NCBI GenBank assembly: GCA_947499255.1 | Contig: CANMNF010000003.1 | Location: forward strand, 186,001-250,000 | Direction: 5' to 3' | Length of the DNA stretch: 64,000 nucleotides | From: an uncultured Sphingomonadaceae bacterium | GTDB taxonomy: Bacteria > Pseudomonadota > Alphaproteobacteria > Sphingomonadales > Sphingomonadaceae | Shown: piece after piece, positions 37,637-45,106 of the stretch | Layout of the letters: every line of letters starts with the position of its first letter | How positions within the stretch are numbered: the stretch's first letter is position 1 | Notes under the pieces: model-generated | What the model was told of the DNA's origin: nothing | The model's database searches: none | Seen by the model: only the letters and a program-made list of their open reading frames with translations | Made by a program: the position numbers and the translations under genes

Positions 37637-38961
37637 GCCAGCACTTCGCCAAGTTCAGCGATGGATTGTGGCAGAGTGACAGCGTCGCCCGCCTCTTGTG
37701 CCAGAAACGCCATAATTGCAGGTTGCATCGCAATCGCGCGGTCCAGCGCCGGGTCTGCCCCTTCGCGGTATGCTCCCATCAAAACAAGATCGCGATTGGC
37801 GGCATAATCGGCCACCAATTTGCGCACGATGCGCGCGGCGTGCTGATGTTCAGGCGAGGCCACCTGGTTCATCACCCGGCTTAACGATGCAGGCACGTCA
37901 ATCGCAGGATAATGGCCTTGCTGCGCCAGATCGCGGGACAGGACGATATGTCCGTCCAAAATCGCGCGGGCGGTATCGACGACGGGATCATCATGATCAT
38001 CGCCATCGGCCAAAACGGTATAAATGCCGGTGATCGCACCGCCGCTGGTGGCGGAGTTTCCGGCGCGTTCCACCAGCTTGGTTATCGTTGCCAGAGCGGA
38101 TGGGGGATAGCCGCGCGCGGCGCCCGGTTCGCCCAGCAACAGCGCAATTTCGCGGCCCGCATGAGCGATGCGCGTCAAGCTATCCATGATCAAAACGGTG
38201 CGTTTGCCCTGGCTGCGGAAATACTCGGCCAAAGCAGTGGCGAACTGGGCTGCGCGCAGGCGCAGATTGGCGGCGTGATCGGCAGGGACGGCGACAATCA
38301 CCATGCGTTGCCGCATCGGCCCTGTCATATGGCGGGCAACAAAGTCAGAGACTTCGCGTGCGCGCTCTCCGATCAAGGCGACAATGGCAATATCAGCTTC
38401 GCAGCCATGGGTAATCATATCGAGCAGCACGGATTTGCCGACGCCCGATCCCGCCACAACGCCCAGCCTTTGCCCCACACCCATTGTGGCAACCGCATTG
38501 ATTGCGCGCACGCCGCAATCAAAGCTTTCCGCCACGCTGGCGCGCTCCAGCGCATGATCGCGGCGGCCAGCCAAAGGCCAGCGGGCTGGGCTGCGAATAG
38601 GTGCGCCGCCATCGATGGGAGTGCCAGTGGCATCAACCGCGCGGCCCAAAAACTCCTCGCCCACGCGCACCATGCCCGGTTCGCCCAAAGCTCTGACCCG
38701 TGCGCCGGGTTGCAACAAAACGGTATCGCCCAGCAGCATTGCGAGGCTGAAGCGGTCACGAAAGCCGATGATTTCGGCCAATGGTCCAGCATTCTCGCCC
38801 GTTTCGCGGCCAATTCGGCAAATTGTTCCGATTGCCACAGGAAGTCCGGAAATCTCCACCAGGCCGCCATCGCAGGCATGGACCCGGCCCATGCGTTGCG
38901 GCGCGAAGGGGACCGGCGCATTTTGCAAAGCGTCCAGCGTTTGCGCGGCGAGGTTCAGCAT
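37633..38961 (-). CDS. fliI: Flagellum-specific ATPase FliI
   Basis: A 442-residue F1-beta-like ATPase of the export apparatus. Walker A is VVAGSGVGKSVLLDM, with Walker B in RTVLIMDSLTRIAHAGREIAL and the ATPase signature PASLSRVMNQV. The start overlaps the fliH stop by 7 nt and the stop overlaps fliJ. Confidence 0.96.
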   Translation of the reverse strand: MLNLAAQTLDALQNAPVPFAPQRMGRVHACDGGLVEISGLPVAIGTICRIGRETGENAGPLAEIIGFRDRFSLAMLLGDTVLLQPGARVRALGEPGMVRVGEEFLGRAVDATGTPIDGGAPIRSPARWPLAGRRDHALERASVAESFDCGVRAINAVATMGVGQRLGVVAGSGVGKSVLLDMITHGCEADIAIVALIGERAREVSDFVARHMTGPMRQRMVIVAVPADHAANLRLRAAQFATALAEYFRSQGKRTVLIMDSLTRIAHAGREIALLLGEPGAARGYPPSALATITKLVERAGNSATSGGAITGIYTVLADGDDHDDPVVDTARAILDGHIVLSRDLAQQGHYPAIDVPASLSRVMNQVASPEHQHAARIVRKLVADYAANRDLVLMGAYREGADPALDRAIAMQPAIMAFLAQEAGDAVTLPQSIAELGEVLA

Positions 38962-39638
38962 ATCTCAAGCGCCTCTGCCAAAGCGCGCGCCCATTCTTGC
39001 GGGCCATCAAGCACCGCGCCATCGCGCCCTTCAACACGCAATTCGCCTTGCGGCAAATCGGGATCGGGAGCGATGGTCCAGCTGTCTGCAAATTCGGGAT
39101 CGATCCGCGCGATATCATCTGGATTGAGACGCAATGTGATCGCGTCCTGCGCTTCGTCAAGCATGGTGGCGGCGCGCACGCAGCGGCTTTGCAAAAGCTC
39201 TTTATCCAAAGCGATGGGGGCAAAACTGGCGGAGCAAAGCGCTTTTACCGTTTCAGCCAGCATCGCGGCGAATTGATCGCGCATCTCTTGTTCCAATGTG
39301 CGCAAAGCGATGCCCAGCTTGCGCCGTTCACCCACTTCGGCCTCAGCCTGTGCAGCGCTTTCGGCGCGCCCTTGGGCAAGGCCGCGCTCAAACGCTTCGG
39401 TCAGGCGCAAATGTTCATTATCCACCGGCGGATTGGGAGCAGCTTGAGGCGCAGCGCCAAAGCGCGGATCGGCCAAAAAAGTACCAGCGGTGCCGCTCTC
39501 TCCTTCGAGCAGCGCCAGCCAGCCCGATGCGCCGCTTTGCGCCGAACCAAAGTCTGCCGCTTTGAAAAAGCTGGGGTCAGACAAATTCGTCGCCCCCGCC
39601 TTCGCCGCCACCTGCGCCGAATTCAATCTCGCCACCAT
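38955..39638 (-). CDS. fliH: Flagellar assembly protein FliH
   Basis: A 227-residue protein in the FliH slot that binds and regulates FliI. A central helical segment with Ala/Glu heptads (AFERGLAQGRAESAAQAEAEVGE) precedes the C-terminal FliH/V-type ATPase E-like domain (IALDKELLQSRCVRAATML). The ATG at 39638 makes a 62-nt overlap with fliG; a TTG at 39584 (LSDPSFFKAADFG) would give the 8-nt overlap seen at other junctions and is a good alternative start. Confidence 0.85.
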   Translation of the reverse strand: MVARLNSAQVAAKAGATNLSDPSFFKAADFGSAQSGASGWLALLEGESGTAGTFLADPRFGAAPQAAPNPPVDNEHLRLTEAFERGLAQGRAESAAQAEAEVGERRKLGIALRTLEQEMRDQFAAMLAETVKALCSASFAPIALDKELLQSRCVRAATMLDEAQDAITLRLNPDDIARIDPEFADSWTIAPDPDLPQGELRVEGRDGAVLDGPQEWARALAEALEIC

Positions 39639-40614
39639 CGGCCAGTTTGCGCGCGGTTTCGATGATGGATTCCTGCGCGATGGAGACCGCAGAGCGTTTC
39701 ACTTTGCCGCGCAGTTCCAGTTCTTCTTTCAAGCCATCGGCGGCGCGGCGCGACATAGCCTCGTAGAAGACATTGCGCTCCTGCTCCTCAATGCCTTTGA
39801 GCGCATCGATCAGCGTTTCATTATCCAGATCGCGCAGCAGGCGGCCAATATCCTTGGCATCCAAAGCCAGCACCATGGAGAAGCGGAACATCTCTGCTTC
39901 GATCAGCGAGGCAAGCTCAGCATTGCGTTCATTAAGAGCGGGCATGACGGTTTGTTCAACCGTACCGGCTTCATTGATAAGATCAGCCGCTTCGCGCGGG
40001 CCGCCCATCGCTAGCGCGGCTTTGCCATAATGACGCGCAATACCTTGTTCGAGCATGGTGTTGAGCATCTCAACCGCATGAGGCGAAACGGGGCCACAAC
40101 GTGCCACGCGCTCCACAATTTCAGGCTGCATGGACGGCGGCAGGCCTGCAAGAACGTGTGCAGCTTGCACCGGATCAAGCAGCATCAGCAGCACCGCCAC
40201 GGCTTGAGGATGTTCGCTGGAAAGGAGTTTGATAAGCACCGGAGGCGCAAGCCAGCGGGCCATTTCAATACTGCGTCCGGCAGAAGGCGGGGTGATCTGT
40301 TCCATCAACCCATCCGCTTTCATATCGCCAACCGCGCGCGCCATCACATCGCGGAATTTTTGCGGCCGATTGCGGGCGGGCAATTCTTTCACATTGGCAT
40401 GGGAAACAAAGCCACCGATGGCATTGGCAATCCGGTCCGGCCCGATATCGGACATCGCGCACATGGTCTTGCCGATGACTTGCAATTCTTCGGGTTCAAG
40501 CCGTGCAAGAATGGTCGCAGCCTCTTCATCGCCCAGCAGCATGAGGATGACGCTCGCACGCTCTGGCTCGGTCAAGTTCTCCAGCTCAGACACAGCTTTA
40601 CGCCTCGGCTCCAT
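39577..40614 (-). CDS. fliG: Flagellar motor switch protein FliG
   Basis: A 345-residue C-ring rotor protein. The N-terminal domain binds FliF, the middle domain binds FliM (EHPQAVAVLLMLL), and the C-terminal motor domain carries charged torque residues in LDAKDIGRLLRDLDNETL and MSRRAADGLKEEL. A glycine-rich tail ends the protein. ATG 40614 overlaps the fliF end by 17 nt. Confidence 0.96.
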   Translation of the reverse strand: MEPRRKAVSELENLTEPERASVILMLLGDEEAATILARLEPEELQVIGKTMCAMSDIGPDRIANAIGGFVSHANVKELPARNRPQKFRDVMARAVGDMKADGLMEQITPPSAGRSIEMARWLAPPVLIKLLSSEHPQAVAVLLMLLDPVQAAHVLAGLPPSMQPEIVERVARCGPVSPHAVEMLNTMLEQGIARHYGKAALAMGGPREAADLINEAGTVEQTVMPALNERNAELASLIEAEMFRFSMVLALDAKDIGRLLRDLDNETLIDALKGIEEQERNVFYEAMSRRAADGLKEELELRGKVKRSAVSIAQESIIETARKLADGGEIEFGAGGGEGGGDEFV

Positions 40615-42250
40615 TGGCCAGCATCCGGCGCAGGGCAGCGGTGGCGCGGTCGGGCTGTTTGGCGGCGAAATCCCGGGTCAGGCCGATTTGTTCGCGCAGT
40701 TCTGCTTCATCCAGCGATCCGGTGCCTTCCCCTTCTGCAGCAGGGTAAGCGATGGCGGATTGTGCGGGTTTCTTGGCGGTTTTCGCCTCGCTTGATGGTT
40801 TGTCGGAGGCAGAGGCGGATGTGGGCGGATTAAGCCGCGCGGTAATTGCTTTGAGCAGCGGACGCACAATCATGAAGAATGCCAGGATCACTGCGATCAG
40901 CGCGACCGTGTGGCGCACAACCATCGCGAACCAGCCGGTTTCATAAAATGGAGGCTGGGCCAATTCAGTGACTTCAAACGTACCCGGCATCACGGTCACT
41001 TCATCGCCGCGTTCAGGCACTGCGCCCACAGCGCTGGCGATCAAAGCTTGCAATTGTTCTTCATCAGCAGGCGCAATTTGGGTGAGCGCTTCGGAGCTGA
41101 CGGCGACGGCGACACTCAGACGTTTGATCGCGCCGGGCGTGCTGGTGGACACGGCCACTTCGCGGCCCAGCTCATAGGTGCGCTGCGCGCTGCTTTCCCC
41201 ATTGGTGATGGTTTGCGCTTCGGGCGCGCCAAGTGCTGTTTCGTTGGCGGGGACCAGTGTTGCATCGGGCGGCGGAGTGTTGGCTAAGACGCCCGGCACA
41301 CCGCCAACACCGCCAGCAATGCCATTGTCACCGCGCGTGCTTTCGCGCCGCGTTTCTGCGCGGATTACGCCTTGTGGGTCATAGCTTTCGCGCGCGCTGG
41401 TCACCTCATCCATATTGAGTTCGACCTGCACTTCGCTGGAGAAGCTGCCACCGCCCAGCATGGGGATGAGCAGCGCCGCGATTTGCGCGCGCAATTTGTC
41501 TTCATATTCGCGTTGCAGCGTCAGGCCTTCGCCGCCCGCGCTTTGCCGTTCGGACAACAATTGCCCGCGTTGGTTGGCAACGCGCACCATTTCCGGCAGC
41601 ATTCCAGGAACAGATCCGGCCACCAGATTGACGATCGCTCTGACCTGATCATCGGACAAAGACCGTCCGCGTGCCAGCCGCACCATAACCGAGGCCGACG
41701 GCGGTGCATTTTCGCGAATGAACACGGAGCGCTCGGCCTGGGCGAGATGCACGCGCACCGCTTCCACACCGTCAATTTCCATAATTGTGCGCGTCAGTTC
41801 CTGCTCTCGCACATTGCGCAGGCGTTCGCCTTCCAGCGTGCGGCTGGCCCCGATGGGCAGACTGTCAAGCATTTGGGCGGAGCTTTCCGGACTGGCGAGG
41901 GCGCCATCGCTGGCGACCAGCATCCGCGCACGGTACAGATCTTCTTCCGCCACGGTGAGCGATCCGGTGCCGGTGTCGATACGGTAAGCAATGCTGCCTT
42001 GATCGAGCGCTTGTGCAACAGCAGCGCGTTCTCCATCAGAAAGGCTGGCATACAAAATGCGCTGCGGCCCGGTGGCGAGCGAGATATACAAGATCACCGC
42101 CAGCGCCAGCGCGCCCAAGCCAACAAGCATCGGGATCGCTTTTCGTAAAGCAGGCTGTCCAAAGGCGCCGCGCAGCGCATTGGCTGCTCCGTTTTCAAGG
42201 GACACAGGAGGCGCAGCAGGAGCGGTGGAGGCAGGCAGCGTATCGGCCAT
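40598..42250 (-). CDS. fliF: Flagellar MS-ring protein FliF
   Basis: A 550-residue inner-membrane ring protein with two transmembrane helices (residues about 42-60, LVGLGALALAVILYISLA, and about 440-460, HTVALIAVILAFFMIV) flanking a large periplasmic region with the YscJ/FliF pattern LARTIMEIDGVEAVRVHLA-type. The C-terminal cytoplasmic tail binds FliG. It lies 3 nt after fliE. Confidence 0.96.
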   Translation of the reverse strand: MADTLPASTAPAAPPVSLENGAANALRGAFGQPALRKAIPMLVGLGALALAVILYISLATGPQRILYASLSDGERAAVAQALDQGSIAYRIDTGTGSLTVAEEDLYRARMLVASDGALASPESSAQMLDSLPIGASRTLEGERLRNVREQELTRTIMEIDGVEAVRVHLAQAERSVFIRENAPPSASVMVRLARGRSLSDDQVRAIVNLVAGSVPGMLPEMVRVANQRGQLLSERQSAGGEGLTLQREYEDKLRAQIAALLIPMLGGGSFSSEVQVELNMDEVTSARESYDPQGVIRAETRRESTRGDNGIAGGVGGVPGVLANTPPPDATLVPANETALGAPEAQTITNGESSAQRTYELGREVAVSTSTPGAIKRLSVAVAVSSEALTQIAPADEEQLQALIASAVGAVPERGDEVTVMPGTFEVTELAQPPFYETGWFAMVVRHTVALIAVILAFFMIVRPLLKAITARLNPPTSASASDKPSSEAKTAKKPAQSAIAYPAAEGEGTGSLDEAELREQIGLTRDFAAKQPDRATAALRRMLANGAEA

Positions 42251-42253
42251 CTA

Positions 42254-42634
42254 TCAAATGCCCATCCGCATGACGTCTTGATAGGCAGTCAGCAGCTTGT
42301 TGCGCACTTGCAAGGTCGCTTCAAAGGCAATGCCTGCCTCTTCACGCGCCAGCATCACTTGCGCCACATCGGCCACTTCGCCGCGCTGATACGCCTCGCC
42401 TATCTGACTTGAACGTGATTGCGCATCGTTGACTGATGACAGCGCTTGGGAGAGCGTATCGGCGAAACTGCCCGCAGCGCCGCCAGCAGGGTCAATGGCG
42501 GGCTTGGCAGCGCCGCCAGTGGGCGGTTGCAGGCCTTTGAGCGCTTCGGATTGGTCGATCAGCTGGCGGCGCAGGGCAATGATTTCCTGCACACTGCCCG
42601 CGCTGCCGCCACCCGGAGGAATGGCGGTGCTCAT
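42254..42634 (-). CDS. fliE: Flagellar hook-basal body complex protein FliE
   Basis: A 126-residue rod-MS ring adapter. The C-terminal half AQVMLAREEAGIAFEATLQVRNKLLTAYQDVM is a clear FliE signature; the first 50 residues are Gly/Ala-rich. The start overlaps the stop of the sigma-54 regulator, so the regulator is part of the same transcript. Confidence 0.94.
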   Translation of the reverse strand: MSTAIPPGGGSAGSVQEIIALRRQLIDQSEALKGLQPPTGGAAKPAIDPAGGAAGSFADTLSQALSSVNDAQSRSSQIGEAYQRGEVADVAQVMLAREEAGIAFEATLQVRNKLLTAYQDVMRMGI

Positions 42635-43914
42635 GCGTGGCCTCCAACGGCTTTCGTGCTGTCAAAGGCCATGCCGGCTTCGCGCATTTCGGCAAGGCGA
42701 TAGCGCAAGGTACGCTCCGATATGCCAAGCAGGCTTGCGGTATCGGCACGGTGACCATCGCACCGGTCAAGCGCATCAAGGATGGCTTGCGCTTCGCTAT
42801 CGCGGACAACATTGGCAAGGCTGCGCGGGGTTGTGGCAGGGTGCAGCGCAACAACCGTTCCGCCTTGCTCCGTGGGTTCATCGCGCACGCTATCAAAGAT
42901 GATGTGCTGGGCAGCGATCACATCCGTACCTTCGGCCAGAACCATCGCGCGGCGCATCACATTTTCCAGCTCACGCACATTGCCGGGCCATTTATGCGCG
43001 CCCAATCGCGCCATTGCATCGCAGCTGATCCAGGGGACGCGGCCAACAGGGGGCGAATGGCGCAGCAGCATTGCAAAGGCGAGCGGAGCAATATCAGCAG
43101 GACGCTGCGATAGCGGGCCAAGGCTGATGGGAAAAACATTAAGGCGGTAATACAGGTCAGCGCGCAATCGCCCTTCGGCGACCTCTACGGGGAGATCGCG
43201 ATTGGCGCAGGCGATAATGCGCACATTCACAGGCACAGGCCGCGTCGCGCCAACAGGCACAACTTCGCGTTCCTGCAATGCGCGCAGCAATTTGGCTTGC
43301 AGGCCCACTGGCATTTCGGCAATTTCGTCAAGCAGCAAAGTGCCGCCATCAGCTGCGCGGAAAAACCCTTCGCCTGATGCAGAAGCGCCGGTGTAAGCGC
43401 CTTTTACGTGGCCAAACAGCATCGCCTCCAGCATGGTTTCTGGCATGGCGGCGCAGTTGATCGCGATAAAAGGCTGATCAGCGCGGGGGGATGCTTGATG
43501 GACAAACCGGGCGAGGACTTCTTTGCCGGTGCCCGTTGGCCCTTCGATCAAAACCGGCACATCGCTGAATGCAACACGTTGCGCCAATGACAGCATCGCA
43601 AGGCTAGAAGGATCAGCGCATATTGGCGCGCCCGGCATCGATCCCGCCGCTATAGTAGCAGCGATAGCGCTGGGCTCTTCACAAGGCGTATAGCTTAACG
43701 AAAGGCGTGTTTCACCGAGGCGATCAAGACGGCATTCGTTGGCCTTGGTCAGCAAAACAGCGCTTTCATTGCAACGCCGCGCCGGGATGGGAGCTGCTGC
43801 ATCACACAGGACCACGCTGCCCGTTTCAGGCAAAAGTTCAAAAGCTGCGCGCGCCAAACTGGCGACAGGTGCGTGATCTTTTTCTACCTGTTTTGTCAGC
43901 GTTACCGCAGTCAT
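42631..43914 (-). CDS. Sigma-54-dependent flagellar transcriptional activator (FlbD/FleQ-like)
   Basis: A 427-residue activator. A short N-terminal domain (about 110 residues) lacks receiver phosphorylation residues. The AAA+ domain has Walker A EGPTGTGKEVL, the sigma-54 contact loop as GAYTGA (usually GAFTGA), Walker B GGTLLLDEIAEM and KWPGNVRELENV. A C-terminal Fis-type HTH is DTASLLGISERTLRYRL. The track start 44010 is replaced by ATG 43914 with AAGGGG upstream. It heads the fli operon and probably drives the three TGGCACGG promoters in this window. The orthologue name (FlbD, FleQ or FleT) is not certain. Confidence 0.9.
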   Translation of the reverse strand: MTAVTLTKQVEKDHAPVASLARAAFELLPETGSVVLCDAAAPIPARRCNESAVLLTKANECRLDRLGETRLSLSYTPCEEPSAIAATIAAGSMPGAPICADPSSLAMLSLAQRVAFSDVPVLIEGPTGTGKEVLARFVHQASPRADQPFIAINCAAMPETMLEAMLFGHVKGAYTGASASGEGFFRAADGGTLLLDEIAEMPVGLQAKLLRALQEREVVPVGATRPVPVNVRIIACANRDLPVEVAEGRLRADLYYRLNVFPISLGPLSQRPADIAPLAFAMLLRHSPPVGRVPWISCDAMARLGAHKWPGNVRELENVMRRAMVLAEGTDVIAAQHIIFDSVRDEPTEQGGTVVALHPATTPRSLANVVRDSEAQAILDALDRCDGHRADTASLLGISERTLRYRLAEMREAGMAFDSTKAVGGHA

Positions 43915-44042
43915 TTCCCGGCCCCTTGTTAACCTTGAATTACGGATGCTTTCTGGGCGCAAACGACGAATGGGTGGGAAATTAAACCCACTGTAAAACC
44001 ACCTACGCATTTTGGCCGGTTGGGGCTGTCACCGGCCACCCG

Positions 44043-44075
44043 TGGCCCTTAAAGTTGGCGCTTGCCGGTCGCTCT
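44043..44075 (+). promoter_or_regulatory. Candidate sigma-28 (FliA) promoter of fliC
   Basis: TGGCCCTTAAA (44043-44053) followed after 14 nt by GTCGCTCT (44068-44075). The flgM upstream region has the same TGGCCCTTAAA and, at the same distance, GCCGTTCT. TAAA and GCCG are the core of FliA promoters in enterobacteria, here with one base less spacing. Expected start of transcription is about 60 nt before the fliC ATG. Confidence 0.65.
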
Positions 44076-44135
44076 TATTGGGGACAGTCACGAACCAATC
44101 AGGCTGTGGCTTTCACAATGAAGAGGGAAAGAACA

Positions 44136-44954
44136 ATGGTTGTAATCAATTCAAATATCAGTGCCTTGCGCGCCGCCAATGCGAGCATGCAGGCCGACAA
44201 AATGATGGGTGTAGCAATGGAGCGCCTGTCTACAGGCCGCCGGATCAATGGCGCGAAGGACGACGCTGCCGGCCTTGCTATTGCGACCCAGCAAACCGCC
44301 GATATCCGCGCGATCAATCAGGGCATTCGTAACGCGAATGACGGCATCGCTTTGGCGCAAACCGCTGAAGGCGCACTGGATGAAGTTTCCAACATGCTCC
44401 AACGTGTTCGCGAACTGGCAGTGCAATCCAGCACAGGGACATATTCCGATACCGAACGGGCTTACATGAACACCGAAGTGACCGAGCTGCAATCGCAGAT
44501 TGATGACATTCTCACCAACACAACGTTCAACGATGTGACCTTGTTCTCGACCACATCTGGCACCGATGTCGATTTCTCGATTGCGATTGATGCTACGCAA
44601 ACTGTGACGCTGACAAGCGCTGGCGTGGATGGCACGACTGTGTCCAGTTCAGCGCTTGATGTCTCCGGGGCCACGGCTGCCGGGACGACGATTACCAATG
44701 TCGATAGCGCGCTCGACAGCATCGCTTCAACCAGAGCCACTTTGGGCGCCGGGCAGAACCGTCTGGAATCAGCGATTTCGAACCTGACGACGCAATCAAC
44801 CAACCTTGCCGATGCACGGTCGCGGATCATGGATGCCGACTATTCGGCTGAGACGACCGCTCTTGCCAAGGCGCAAATCCTTGCTCAGGCATCCACCGCG
44901 ATGCTGGCGCAGGCGAATTTGAGCCAACAAAATGTCCTGTCGCTGCTGCGGTAA
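44136..44954 (+). CDS. fliC: Flagellin
   Basis: A 272-residue compact flagellin, the filament subunit. The N-terminal D0/D1 (VVINSNISALRAANASMQAD, LSTGRRINGAKDDAAGLAI) and C-terminal D1/D0 (DADYSAETTALAKAQILAQ, NLSQQNVLSLLR) are well kept. The variable centre is only about 80 residues. ATG 44136 has AGAGGGAAAG upstream. Divergent from the sigma-54 regulator over 221 nt that contain the sigma-28-like site; followed by a terminator. Only one flagellin gene is in the window. Confidence 0.97.
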   Translation: MVVINSNISALRAANASMQADKMMGVAMERLSTGRRINGAKDDAAGLAIATQQTADIRAINQGIRNANDGIALAQTAEGALDEVSNMLQRVRELAVQSSTGTYSDTERAYMNTEVTELQSQIDDILTNTTFNDVTLFSTTSGTDVDFSIAIDATQTVTLTSAGVDGTTVSSSALDVSGATAAGTTITNVDSALDSIASTRATLGAGQNRLESAISNLTTQSTNLADARSRIMDADYSAETTALAKAQILAQASTAMLAQANLSQQNVLSLLR

Positions 44955-44975
44955 CCCTCGCCGGAGCGATAACGG

Positions 44976-45014
44976 GAAAGCCCGGAGCGTTGTCCACGCT
45001 CCGGGCTTTCTTTT
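44976..45014 (+). terminator. Intrinsic terminator of fliC
   Basis: A perfect 14-bp stem, GAAAGCCCGGAGCG (44976-44989) and CGCTCCGGGCTTTC (44997-45010), with a 7-nt loop and then TTTTGTTTT, which is the first unit of the adjacent 12-bp repeat. The T-rich array extends the tract for fliC only; for the convergent HAD gene the tract is on the wrong side. Confidence 0.92.
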
Positions 45015-45094
45015 GTTTTGGCTTTTGTTTTGGCTTTTGTTTTGGCTTTTGTTTTGGCTTTTGTTTTGGCTTTTGTTTTGGCTTTTGTTTTGGC
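45011..45094. repeat. 12-bp minisatellite, seven perfect copies (TTTTGTTTTGGC)
   Basis: Seven uninterrupted identical copies occupy 84 nt between the fliC terminator stem and the HAD gene stop, which is 12 nt away. Purity of the copies indicates recent expansion or ongoing slippage. It lies outside both coding regions; predicted ORFs with FCFG or PKQK repeats across it are artefacts. Confidence 0.95.
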
Positions 45095-45106
45095 ACCGAA
45101 GTTTTG

